Under the pieces are notes generated by a model. It did no database searches. It was given only the letters and a program-made list of their open reading frames with translations, and was not told the origin of the DNA. 42,777 bases of DNA from B4-G1 sp964393895 (lineage in GTDB: Bacteria; Chloroflexota; Anaerolineae; B4-G1): NCBI GenBank assembly GCA_964393895.1, contig CAYMWP010000022.1, positions 1 through 42,777 on the forward strand. The letters run 5' to 3'. The translations under genes were made by a program, and so were the position numbers. Positions 1-8,295 of the stretch are shown piece after piece. How positions within the stretch are numbered: position 1 is the first letter of the stretch; each line of letters begins with the position of its first letter.

Positions 1-3000
1 GGCCGGCCCAAGACGGCGAGATCGAGGATCACCAGTTCGAGCTGGCCCCGCTGGACATGGGCGACGCGCCCGACACCCCTTACCCGACCTACCTCGCCAG
101 CGACGGCGCGCGCCACGTCATTCTGGACGCGAACAACCCGACCTTGGGCGCGAGCGTGGACGCCGAGCTGGACGGGCAGCCCAGTGTCAATGCCGACGGC
201 GACGATAACAACGGTGTGCCCGACGACGAGGACGGCGTCACCTTCGACAGTCCCCTGGTGCCGGGCGAGGTGGCGACCATCACCGTCTCCGCCTCGGCTG
301 ACGCCAGTGGCTTTTTGAACGGGTGGCTCGATTTCGAGGGCGACGGCGGCTGGAACGAGGCGCTCGACCAGATCGCCACCAACGTGACCATCAATGCCGG
401 CGGCAGCGTGGTCATCACCTTCACCGTCCCGTACACCGCCGCCCAGGGTGATACCTACGCCCGCTTCCGCTTCAGCAGCGAGAGCGGCCTCACACCCACC
501 GGCCTGGCGTGGGATGGCGAGATCGAGGACTATTTGGTTCGCATCCACGAGTTGGACTATGGCGACGCGCCTAACCTCGATTACTCCACTGTCTACACCA
601 GCGACGGCGCGCGCCACATCATCCTACCCGCCAACAATCCCACCCTGGGCAGCATCGTGGACGCCGAGATAGATGGCGCCCCCAGTTTCTGGGCCAGCGG
701 CGACGATACTACCGACACCGACGACGAGGACGGCGTGACCTTTGACTCTGACCTGGTGCCGGGCGAGGTTGCCACCATCACAGTCTCTACCGCGCCGGGC
801 GCTGCCGGCATCCTCAACGCCTGGATGGACTTTAACATTGACGGTAGCTGGGACGAAGCGCTCGACCAGATCGTCGCCAACCTCACCATCCCCGCCAACA
901 CGAGCGTGGTCATCACCTTCACCGTGCCGTCTACCGCCACCCAGGCCGCCACCTACGCCCGCTTCCGCTTCAGCAGCGAGAGCGACCTGACGCCGACCGG
1001 ACTGGCGCCCGACGGCGAGGTGGAGGACTATGTCGTCGGCGTGGAGGAACTGGACTATGGCGACGCGCCGGACAGCTACTCGACTCGCTTCGCCGACGAC
1101 GGCGCGCGCCACGTCATTACCGGCACCAACCCCACGCTGGGCGGCGTCGTGGACGACGAGCTCGACGGCGCGCCCAGCCCGGGGGCCGACGGCGACGACA
1201 GCGCGGGCAGCGACGACGAGGATGGCGTGATCTTTGGGGGCGACCTGATACCGGGCGAGGTGGCCGTCATCACCGTGACCGCCGCGCCGACCGCCGACGG
1301 CATTCTGAACGGGTGGATAGACTTTGGGGGCGACGGCGACTGGGAGGAAGCGCTCGACCAGGTCGTCACCAACCTGACCATCACCGCTGGCAGCAGCGTG
1401 GTCATCACCTTCACCGTGCCGCTCACCGCCAGCCAGGGCGTCACCACCTACGCCCGCTTCCGCTTCAGCACGCAACCCGACCTGACGCCCATCGGACTGG
1501 CGCCCGACGGCGAGGTGGAGGACTATGTGGTTCACACCCTGCGGCTGGACTGGGGCGACGCGCCCGAGCCGACCTATCCCACCTACCATGCCAGCGACGG
1601 CGCGCGCCACATCATCCTGGACGTGGACAACCCGACGCTGGGGGCGAGCGTGGACGCCGAGACGGACGGGCAGCCCACCGGCGCCGCTGACGGGGACGAC
1701 ACGACCGGCGTTCCCGACGACGAGGACGGCGTGCGGCTCGATTCCGCCCTCATCGCCGGCGAGGTGGCGACGCTGACCATCACGGGCACGAACGTGAGCG
1801 GCGCTTACCTGAACGGGTGGATAGATTTCGACGGCGACGGCGTGTACGAGCAGGTCTTTACCAACACCGTCCTGTCCGCGGGGGCCAACGCGCTCACCTT
1901 CACCGTGCCGCTGGTCGTACTGAGCGACACGCTCAACGGGCGCTTCCGCTTCAGCAGCGAGAGCGACCTGACCCCGACCGGGCCGGCCCAAGACGGCGAG
2001 ATCGAGGATCACCAGTTCGAGCTGGCCCCGCTGGATATGGGAGATCTGCCGGAGGGCGCGTTCCTGTACCCGACCACGCTGAGCCGGGACGGCGCCCGCC
2101 ACGTCATCCTGGACGCGAACAACCCGACCCTGGGCGCGAGCGTGGACGCCGAGTTGGACGGGCAGCCCAGCGTCAATGCCGACGGTGACGATAACAACGG
2201 TGTGCCCGACGACGAGGACGGCGTCGTATTCTCCGGGCCGACGTTGGTCCCCGGCGAGGTCATCACCATCACCGTCACCGCCACCGCCGACGCGACTGGC
2301 TTGCTCAACGCCTGGCTCGATTTCGACGGCAACGGCAGCCTGACCGATTCTGGCGAGCAGATCGCCACCAACGTGACCGTCAATGCCGGCGGCAGCGTCC
2401 AATTGGTGGTTCCCGTGCCCGTCACCGCCACCCAGGGCATCACCACCTACGCCCGTTTCCGCTTTAGCACGCAGAGCGCCCTGTCGCCAACCGGCCTGGC
2501 TCCCGACGGCGAGATCGAGGATTACGCTATCCCCATCCGCGAGCTGGAATACGGCGACCTGCCCGATGGCCCGTACCCCACTTACCGTGCCAGCGACGGC
2601 GCGCGCCACATCCTCGACGGCGTGACTTGCCTGGGCAGTCTCATTGATGCCGAAGACGATGGCCAGCCCAGCACGGACGCCGATGGAGACGACGCTGACC
2701 TGGACGGAGACGACGAGGACGGCGTGACCTTCCTCACCCCGCTGATGTACGGGCAGCCGGCGCACATCCGGGTGGAGGCCGGCTCGGCCGGCTACCTCAA
2801 CGGGTGGATAGATTTCGACGGCGACGGCCTGCTGGACACTGTCAACGTCACCGCCATTGACGGCCTTCCCGTCGTCTCGACGATGAACGACGTCTTTCTG
2901 ACCACCGGCGTGCATACTTTCACCATCGCTGTGCCGGACGTGGCTATCGGCAGCAGCGTCTACAGCCGCTTCCGCTTTACCAGCTATGATACCAACGGCG

Positions 3001-5153
3001 CTCTATCCTACACCGGCCTGGCCGCAGATGGCGAGGTGGAGGATTACGTGCTGATGAGCCTGGGCAACCTGGTGTGGCACGATAACGGCGCTGGCTCCGG
3101 CGTGCGCAACGACGGCGCGCTGAACGGCGCCGAGTCCGGCATCCCCGGCGTGGAGCTCGAGCTGTACCGCTACGATGACCTGGCGACCCCCATCGCCTCC
3201 ACGACCAGCGACGCCAGCGGCTACTACAATTTCACCGGCCTGAATCCCTACACTTACGTCGTGCGTATCCCGGCCTCCGAGTTCCGCAGCGGCGGGCCGC
3301 TGTATGGGCTGCTCTCCTCCACCGGCTGGGGCATCCCCGATAGTGACCTCGATCAGGACGTGGACGAGAACGGCGTGGATAACCCCACCCCGGTCATCGG
3401 TGGCGTCTCCAGCCTCTCGGTCACACTGACACTGGGCGGCGAGCCGACGAGCGAGGATGGGGATGCCAACTCCAACCTGACCGTTGACTTTGGCTTTTAC
3501 GGCGGGCGCATCGGCGATTACGTCTGGCTGGAACTGGTGCGCGACGGCGAGCAGGGCACTTTGTTCGAGAGTCCCATCCCCGGCGTGGTGGTGGACCTGT
3601 ACGACTCTACCAGCGGCGCGTATCTGACCAGCGACACGACCGACGGCTCCGGCCTCTACCTGTTCGACGACCTGCCGCTGAACGTGACCTACACGGTGCA
3701 GCTCTCGCAGGTCAATTTTGCCCCCGGCGGCCCGCTCTATCCCTACACGCCCACGCTCTACCTGGGCGGCGGTGCCTTTGTTATCACTGACTCGAACGCC
3801 ACGCCCGACGACTTTTTCGGCGGCTTTGGCTATGCCGTCACCACCACGCTCACCTCTGTCGTCAGCGAGGATCTGACGCTCGACTTTGGCTTTTACGGCG
3901 CGCCTGACCTGGAACTGGTCAAGACAGTCGCGCCGGGTGCGGCGGCGCGCAATATGCCCTTCACTTACTCCATCTGCATCCAGAACACCGGCCAGGTGAC
4001 ATTTACCGCCATGCGGCTCACCGACACGCTCCCTTCCACCGATTTCCACTACATCGGCAGCAGCGGTGTGCCGGCGGACGCGAACACCGTCGCCGAGCCG
4101 CTGCTGGTGTGGAACGACCTCGTGCCCGTGGCCGGTGTGCTGCCGCCCGGCGGCAGCCTCACCGTCAGCTTTGCCGTGACCGCCACGCCGGGTATCACCG
4201 GCACTTACTGGAACACGGCCGCGGTGCGGGTCGAGACCACTCTCGGCGACGTGCTGACCGACACCGACAACGTGCCCGTTGACATCCGCGACCCGGCGGT
4301 GGTGATCAACAAGGAGATACTGGGCATAGATCGGGACGGCGTAGCGCCTGATTACATCACCTTTACCATCGCCATCACCAACGTCGGCCCCAGCGTGATT
4401 GACCGGTTGCCGATGGTGGATCAGTATGATCCCTATTACCTGAGTTTCGATGACGCCACTCCCTATCCCGATAGCGTCAACGATAGCGCCGGCCGTCTGG
4501 TCTGGAACGATCTGACGGCCAGCCTGGGCAATCTGGCTCCGGGCGACGCGCTCCACGTCACTACCGTCTTTAACATCGCCCACGAGATCAACGTCACCAC
4601 GACCAACTTTGTCACCATCACCGACGTGGTGGACGATTACGACAACCCGGCCAACGATGACGATGATGACGAGGACGTGCCGGGCGTGGAGGGCGACGAC
4701 GCTGTTCCCACGCCTATCGAGGTTGTCTACTTCCGGGCGGCGGGAGAGGAGGCGTCCGTGAGGTTGGAGTGGGCGACGGCGGCCGAGTTGGACCTGGAAG
4801 GCTTCCACGTCTACCGCGCTCCGAGCAGCAGCTTTGACGACGCCCAGCCCATTGGTTACGTCTCCGCTACCGGCCCCGGCAGCGACTATGACTATGTGGA
4901 TCGGGGCGTGACGGTGGGCCAGCTTTACTGGTACTGGCTGGCCGAGGAGGTCAGCGCCGGCGCGCCCGATACCTACGGCCCGCTGTCGGGCGGGGTGGGG
5001 ATAGACTCGCTGCCGTACCGTTTCTACCTGCCGTCAATTCAAAAAGAGTTGGGGGAGCAGTCTGCGGCCCCAGCGTCGCACTGGGCGGATTGGTTCCTGG
5101 GGCGCTGGGCGTCACTGTGGGCCGGGCTTTTGCCAGAGTCGCGCCGTATGTAG
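1..5153 (+). CDS. Giant repetitive secreted/surface protein (GEVED repeats, SdrD-B-like, DUF11), 5' end outside window
   Basis: The frame is open from base 3, so the first ATG (57) is internal and the true N-terminus and signal peptide lie upstream. From 60 to about 3060 there are six GEVED-type repeats of about 165 residues. Each starts GDAP/GDLP, carries a DGARH segment, an acidic DDEDGV segment and a D-x-D-G-D segment, and ends in GE[VI]EDY or a variant. About 3062-3900 holds two SdrD-B-like domains (GNLVWHD, GDYVWLE, ending DFGFYG). About 3901-4700 holds two DUF11-like domains (ELVKTVAPG, VINKEI), followed by a fibronectin-III-like module with FHVYRA. The C-terminus has YRFYLPSIQK, a weak version of the LPLVxRN ending of its neighbours, then about 40 more residues. 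The many acidic DxDxD segments suggest calcium-stabilised rods. The role is probably adhesion or a surface layer (inference). No enzymatic domain is seen. Confidence 0.85.
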   Translation, partial: PAQDGEIEDHQFELAPLDMGDAPDTPYPTYLASDGARHVILDANNPTLGASVDAELDGQPSVNADGDDNNGVPDDEDGVTFDSPLVPGEVATITVSASADASGFLNGWLDFEGDGGWNEALDQIATNVTINAGGSVVITFTVPYTAAQGDTYARFRFSSESGLTPTGLAWDGEIEDYLVRIHELDYGDAPNLDYSTVYTSDGARHIILPANNPTLGSIVDAEIDGAPSFWASGDDTTDTDDEDGVTFDSDLVPGEVATITVSTAPGAAGILNAWMDFNIDGSWDEALDQIVANLTIPANTSVVITFTVPSTATQAATYARFRFSSESDLTPTGLAPDGEVEDYVVGVEELDYGDAPDSYSTRFADDGARHVITGTNPTLGGVVDDELDGAPSPGADGDDSAGSDDEDGVIFGGDLIPGEVAVITVTAAPTADGILNGWIDFGGDGDWEEALDQVVTNLTITAGSSVVITFTVPLTASQGVTTYARFRFSTQPDLTPIGLAPDGEVEDYVVHTLRLDWGDAPEPTYPTYHASDGARHIILDVDNPTLGASVDAETDGQPTGAADGDDTTGVPDDEDGVRLDSALIAGEVATLTITGTNVSGAYLNGWIDFDGDGVYEQVFTNTVLSAGANALTFTVPLVVLSDTLNGRFRFSSESDLTPTGPAQDGEIEDHQFELAPLDMGDLPEGAFLYPTTLSRDGARHVILDANNPTLGASVDAELDGQPSVNADGDDNNGVPDDEDGVVFSGPTLVPGEVITITVTATADATGLLNAWLDFDGNGSLTDSGEQIATNVTVNAGGSVQLVVPVPVTATQGITTYARFRFSTQSALSPTGLAPDGEIEDYAIPIRELEYGDLPDGPYPTYRASDGARHILDGVTCLGSLIDAEDDGQPSTDADGDDADLDGDDEDGVTFLTPLMYGQPAHIRVEAGSAGYLNGWIDFDGDGLLDTVNVTAIDGLPVVSTMNDVFLTTGVHTFTIAVPDVAIGSSVYSRFRFTSYDTNGALSYTGLAADGEVEDYVLMSLGNLVWHDNGAGSGVRNDGALNGAESGIPGVELELYRYDDLATPIASTTSDASGYYNFTGLNPYTYVVRIPASEFRSGGPLYGLLSSTGWGIPDSDLDQDVDENGVDNPTPVIGGVSSLSVTLTLGGEPTSEDGDANSNLTVDFGFYGGRIGDYVWLELVRDGEQGTLFESPIPGVVVDLYDSTSGAYLTSDTTDGSGLYLFDDLPLNVTYTVQLSQVNFAPGGPLYPYTPTLYLGGGAFVITDSNATPDDFFGGFGYAVTTTLTSVVSEDLTLDFGFYGAPDLELVKTVAPGAAARNMPFTYSICIQNTGQVTFTAMRLTDTLPSTDFHYIGSSGVPADANTVAEPLLVWNDLVPVAGVLPPGGSLTVSFAVTATPGITGTYWNTAAVRVETTLGDVLTDTDNVPVDIRDPAVVINKEILGIDRDGVAPDYITFTIAITNVGPSVIDRLPMVDQYDPYYLSFDDATPYPDSVNDSAGRLVWNDLTASLGNLAPGDALHVTTVFNIAHEINVTTTNFVTITDVVDDYDNPANDDDDDEDVPGVEGDDAVPTPIEVVYFRAAGEEASVRLEWATAAELDLEGFHVYRAPSSSFDDAQPIGYVSATGPGSDYDYVDRGVTVGQLYWYWLAEEVSAGAPDTYGPLSGGVGIDSLPYRFYLPSIQKELGEQSAAPASHWADWFLGRWASLWAGLLPESRRM
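60..3060 (+). repeat. Six tandem GEVED-type coding repeats of about 500 bp
   Basis: Repeat starts (GDAP/GDLP codons) lie at 60, 561, 1059, 1554, 2040 and 2553, so the period varies from 486 to 513 bp. Repeats 1 and 5 share an almost identical stretch from DGARHVILDANNP through DDEDGV. Bases 1-60, the end of the preceding repeat, match 1981-2040 at 59 of 60 positions. Such near-identity over a repeat period indicates recent duplication or gene conversion, and it is also where short-read assemblies break or collapse. Confidence 0.9.
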
Positions 5154-5214
5154 GGTGGTTCTACTGACCGCCGCCGGTCTACACATCGCTGGGTGATCGC
5201 GAGGGGGGAGATAT

Positions 5215-7206
5215 ATGAAGAAGCAGGAGACAGTAAGCAGGAGGCATTACGTTTTGCGTTTCACGCATTACGCATTACGCATTGCGCTGCCATTGCTGGT
5301 CGTCGCAGCTCCCGGCCTGGGTTCCGTTTCCGCCGCTGGCGATCCGCCGCCGGCGCCGGTCGTGCTGCGGGCCGACGAGGCGGGCTTGGTCTTGGAGTGG
5401 CGCGCCCCGGCCTTCTCCCAGCGCCAGGTGACGGGCGGAGACGGTCGCTCTTACGTGGCTCTGGATGCCGCCGGCTGGGCGCAGAGCGAATCGCCGGGGC
5501 GTCCGCAACTTCCGGTCGCCTCCGTGCTGCTGGTCGCGCCTCCCAGCGGCGACGTGTCGCTCCGGGTACAGACGCTGGAACGCAGTCGCGTCTCGCTATC
5601 CCATCCGGTGCTTCCGGCTCTCGGGATGGCGCTGGCGGACGACCCGGCCGTTGGTTTCGAGCCGCTCTGGGCGCGGAACGAGTTTGTCTACTCGGCGGGA
5701 CATGGGGGTTCTGTAGCACACCAGTGGGTCACGTTGGAAGAGGCGGGTTGGATGCGTGGTCGGCGGTTGATGCGGGTGACTTTTTCGCCGCTGCGCTTTG
5801 ACCCCGCCGGGCCGGCGTTGGACGTGGCCCGGCGCGTGCGCGTCGAACTATGCTTTGCAGGGGAAGAAACCCGGTTTTTCTGTAAGCGAGGGTGCTTCTG
5901 CTTCGCCCGAAGCGACAAAAACCAGGTTTCTCACAGCTCTCTTGATCCCTTCACCTCCCTTCTGGAGCGCATCGTCATCAATCCGGCCCAGGCGACTCAG
6001 TTCGCTCTCCCGGAGCGGGCGGCTTACGCGCCGGCCTCCACGCTGGCCGACCCGCCGGGCGGCGCCGACTATTTGATCATCGCTCCCGCTGCCTTCGCCT
6101 CGGCCGTGAACCCGTTGGCCTCTCATCGCGCTGCCGAAGGGTTGCGCGTCCATAGCGTCACCGTCGAGGAGATTTACGCCACGTATGGCGGCGCTCATCA
6201 AGAGGCGATCAAGAGTTACATCGCCCACGCCTATGCCACCTGGACGCCCCCCGCGCTCAGCTACGTGCTCCTGGTCGGCGATGGCACCGAGGATGGCTCC
6301 GGTGCTCAGTACGTCCCGCCCTATATGATAGCCGATCCCTGGGGCTATGAGACGGACGGGGTCGCCGCTGACAACCGCTACGTCACGATGGACGGCCCCG
6401 GCGACCGGGTGGCCGACATTTTTATCGGGCGGCTGCCCGTCAACAGCGTCGCCGAAACCGAAACCATCGTGGAGAAAATTTTGGACTATGAGCTGGATCC
6501 GCCCCAGCACCCCTGGAACGAGCGGGTGTTGTTCATCGCCGGTCACGAGAGCGCGGCCAACGGAGAAGAGTTCCACGATAGCTCCGATTGGCTCTACGAC
6601 ACGCTGCCCGCCGGCTTCAGTGGGCGGCGCGTCTATTTCTGCACCCAGGATTGCGCCCAGCCTTACAAGTACGAGGATATGACTACTGCTCACGACGTGG
6701 CGCTGGGAACGCTCGACGGGGGTGGGCTGATAGCCACTTACGAGGGCCACAGCTCGGAGAGCCAGTGGGATTACGATCCGGTGACTTTTGCCCCGCTGTT
6801 CCACGTGCTCAACGACGTGCCTGATTTGAACAACGGCGGCGCTTTACCGGTGTTTGTGGAGGCGACTTGTTACAGTAGCCGTTTTGCCTACCCGTCGAAC
6901 GCCGCGCTGGATGAGGAGTTGCTGCGCCTGGCAGGGGGTGGGGCGGTCGCTACCTGGGGCAACACCACGCTGGGGTTGGAATCGGGGCACGAGAACTTGC
7001 GCGAGCGGTTCTTTTATTCTGTCTTTGACGACAGCGTCACCGAGTTGGGGCCGGTCATCGGGTACGCCAAGCTGGGCCTGGATAGCCGCAACTTGGACTT
7101 GCACGATACGTTCGTTCTCCTCGGCGACCCGGCGATGGACCTCAACTTGTCCGTGACCCCCTGGACGGACGAACTGTTCCTGCCCCTCGTGATGCGCAAC
7201 GGTTAG
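5215..7206 (+). CDS. Secreted gingipain-like cysteine protease (peptidase C25 family)
   Basis: This 663-residue protein starts at an ATG preceded by a GA-rich ribosome site (GGGGGAG). A long basic signal peptide ends near VSA (residue about 40). Residues about 280-640 form a clan CD caspase-like fold: DYLIIAP opens the domain, VLLVGDGTED and VADIFIGRLPV are typical C25 strands, the probable catalytic His is H512 in YEGHSS, and the probable nucleophile is C552 in ATCYSS. The protein ends DELFLPLVMRNG, an ending shared with the protease at 8296-12423. Two oddities: a heptamer array encodes part of the signal peptide (5245-5286), and residues about 217-239 derive from an inserted inverted repeat (5865-5931). 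It is likely an extracellular or surface protease; substrate unknown. It follows the GEVED protein by 61 bp and may be co-transcribed with it. Confidence 0.85.
   Translation: MKKQETVSRRHYVLRFTHYALRIALPLLVVAAPGLGSVSAAGDPPPAPVVLRADEAGLVLEWRAPAFSQRQVTGGDGRSYVALDAAGWAQSESPGRPQLPVASVLLVAPPSGDVSLRVQTLERSRVSLSHPVLPALGMALADDPAVGFEPLWARNEFVYSAGHGGSVAHQWVTLEEAGWMRGRRLMRVTFSPLRFDPAGPALDVARRVRVELCFAGEETRFFCKRGCFCFARSDKNQVSHSSLDPFTSLLERIVINPAQATQFALPERAAYAPASTLADPPGGADYLIIAPAAFASAVNPLASHRAAEGLRVHSVTVEEIYATYGGAHQEAIKSYIAHAYATWTPPALSYVLLVGDGTEDGSGAQYVPPYMIADPWGYETDGVAADNRYVTMDGPGDRVADIFIGRLPVNSVAETETIVEKILDYELDPPQHPWNERVLFIAGHESAANGEEFHDSSDWLYDTLPAGFSGRRVYFCTQDCAQPYKYEDMTTAHDVALGTLDGGGLIATYEGHSSESQWDYDPVTFAPLFHVLNDVPDLNNGGALPVFVEATCYSSRFAYPSNAALDEELLRLAGGGAVATWGNTTLGLESGHENLRERFFYSVFDDSVTELGPVIGYAKLGLDSRNLDLHDTFVLLGDPAMDLNLSVTPWTDELFLPLVMRNG
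5245..5286 (+). repeat. Six-unit heptamer array inside the protease signal peptide
   Basis: Six consecutive 7-bp units of the form YWTTDCG or close (CATTACG occurs three times; also TTTTGCG, TTTCACG, CATTGCG) run without gap. They lie in frame in the 5' coding region of the C25 protease and encode about 14 residues of its signal peptide n/h-region. Similar heptamers occur at 22967, 28951 and 36964, there at gene 3' ends. Confidence 0.85.
5865..5931. repeat. Inverted-repeat element read in frame within the C25 protease gene
   Basis: Arms at 5865-5879 and 5917-5931 (15 bp, one mismatch; type AGAAACC-GGTTTTT) enclose a second hairpin, GCTTCG at 5900-5905 with CGAAGC at 5908-5913. The encoded segment, residues about 217-239, is rich in Cys, Phe and Arg and unlike its surroundings. 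The same AGAAACC/GGTTTCT core occurs between genes at 19804 and 21023. This looks like a small REP-like element that inserted without breaking the frame. Confidence 0.75.
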
Positions 7207-7242
7207 AAAAACCCCAAAGGTTTTCTGAAACCCTTAGGGTTT
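7205..7242. terminator. Double hairpin after the C25 protease
   Basis: Directly at the stop codon lie AGAAAAACC/GGTTTTCT (7205-7213 with 7219-7226) and then AAACCC-TTA-GGGTTT (7228-7242). There is no clean T-run, so termination is possible but not certain. The first hairpin belongs to the AGAAACC/GGTTTCT family. Confidence 0.45.
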
Positions 7243-7288
7243 GGCGCAAGCACAAAAGAAGCATCGGGACGAGCGAAAGGAGACCGCG

Positions 7289-7984
7289 ATGATGAGAACA
7301 AGGATACTGACGGTGGCCGGGATCATCCATCTCGTTGTAGCCGTATTGTTGGCCTCGACGTTCCTGTTTGGCCGGCCGGTCGTTGTGTCTGGCGAGATGT
7401 TGGGCTTTACCTCTACTTTTACGCCTGTTTCTCCTACCGATACATCTGTCCCCGTTGACCCATCTGCCACGCCAAGTCCAACCGGTACAGCGGCCCCGTT
7501 CCCTCCCGAACCTCCGCTGCCTTCTCCCAATCTAACCATCACCAAGTCGGCCAGCCCGACCGAGGTGCTGCCCGGCGGGCAGGTCACGTTCAACATTCAG
7601 GTGTGCAACGAGGGGGAGGCTACGGCCGCCAGCGTCATCGTCAGCGATGGCTTGCCCTCCGAATTGACGTTGCTGAGCGCATCCGCCTCGCAGGGCAGGG
7701 TGGTGGTGGAGGGCAATGGGGTGCGGGCTGAACTGGGCGCGCTATTGGCGGGCGAGTGCGCCACTGTCACTATCGTGGCGCGGGTACGCGCCGACGTCGC
7801 TCCGGGCACCGAGATCAGGAACGTTGGCTCCGTCGGCGATTTGTACGACGATGCCTTTCTGATCGTGATGGGACTGTTGCCGGAGAGCGGTGGGATCATT
7901 TCCCTGGCCGTGGCGGCGGGGCTGCTGGCGGTGGGGGTGTGCCTGTTGGCGGTTGGAGTGATGTTGAGAGTGGGCTGTCATTAG
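7289..7984 (+). CDS. Membrane-anchored DUF11 (CARDB-like) protein with C-terminal LPESGG and hydrophobic tail
   Basis: The start at 7289 is chosen because AAAGGAG lies 6-12 bases upstream; an in-frame ATG at 7241 has no ribosome site. The protein has 231 residues. A hydrophobic N-terminal signal/anchor (IIHLVVAVLLASTFLFG) is followed by a Thr/Pro/Ser-rich linker, then one DUF11-type domain beginning LTITKSASPTEVLPGG and typical of cell-surface proteins. The C-terminus is LLPESGG, about 20 hydrophobic residues, then R and a short tail. That layout resembles an LPxTG cell-wall sorting signal with Ser in place of Thr, although the tail is poor in basic residues, so a plain membrane anchor is equally possible. 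It lies 82 bp after the protease and probably belongs to the same surface-protein cluster. Function unknown. Confidence 0.75.
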   Translation: MMRTRILTVAGIIHLVVAVLLASTFLFGRPVVVSGEMLGFTSTFTPVSPTDTSVPVDPSATPSPTGTAAPFPPEPPLPSPNLTITKSASPTEVLPGGQVTFNIQVCNEGEATAASVIVSDGLPSELTLLSASASQGRVVVEGNGVRAELGALLAGECATVTIVARVRADVAPGTEIRNVGSVGDLYDDAFLIVMGLLPESGGIISLAVAAGLLAVGVCLLAVGVMLRVGCH

Positions 7985-7989
7985 AACAG

Positions 7990-8200
7990 CCACGTCCTGT
8001 TTCTCTGTCAGGACACGGATCAATCCCGCCTCTGCCTCATAGACCTCCAGCGCCTGTCGCCCGTTCGCCACCGTCAGTACCCGGTAACCCAGCGATTCGA
8101 GATTATCCCGCTCCGCTTCCCGCAGCGCCTCATCGTCCTCCACCAGCAGGATCGTCTCCCTCTGCCCTAGTGGAGGAGCGGATGGTTCTCTGCCAGTATA
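7990..8200 (-). pseudogene. Remnant of a response-regulator receiver (REC) domain
   Basis: On the minus strand the reading ETILLVEDDEALREAE, then LESLGYRVLTVANG and ALEVYEAE, is unmistakably the first half of a receiver domain, probably the C-terminal REC of a hybrid histidine kinase. It then runs into unrelated sequence (IRVLTEK) with no phosphoacceptor-Asp segment (the usual LTDxxMP), and no kinase lies upstream because a hairpin and the protease gene begin within about 80 bp. I read it as the relic of a deleted two-component gene. Confidence 0.7.
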
Positions 8201-8234
8201 GAGCAGGAACTACTACAAGTCAAACTCGTTTCTG

Positions 8235-8285
8235 AAGGTGCGACGCACTTGTGTAAGCGAAGCGGCCAGTGCGTCGCACCTTTTT
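8235..8285. terminator. Strong hairpin with T-run between convergent genes
   Basis: A perfect 15-bp stem (8235-8249 with 8268-8282) with an 18-base loop is followed by a T-run (8281-8285) in the plus direction. It fits a rho-independent terminator for plus-strand transcription from the surface-protein genes and may also protect the convergent protease gene that ends at 8296. Confidence 0.75.
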
Positions 8286-8295
8286 CGTCTTTCGT

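Noticed and set aside
624..2915. Long minus-strand open frame (763 codons) antisense to the GEVED repeats
   Set aside because: It mirrors the codon periodicity of the GC-rich repeat gene, has low-complexity Val/Gly/Ala/Arg composition and no domain; the plus-strand frame has clear domains.
3003..4808. Minus-strand open frame of 601 codons antisense to the SdrD-B/DUF11 part
   Set aside because: Same reason: a compositional shadow with no recognisable motif or ribosome site.
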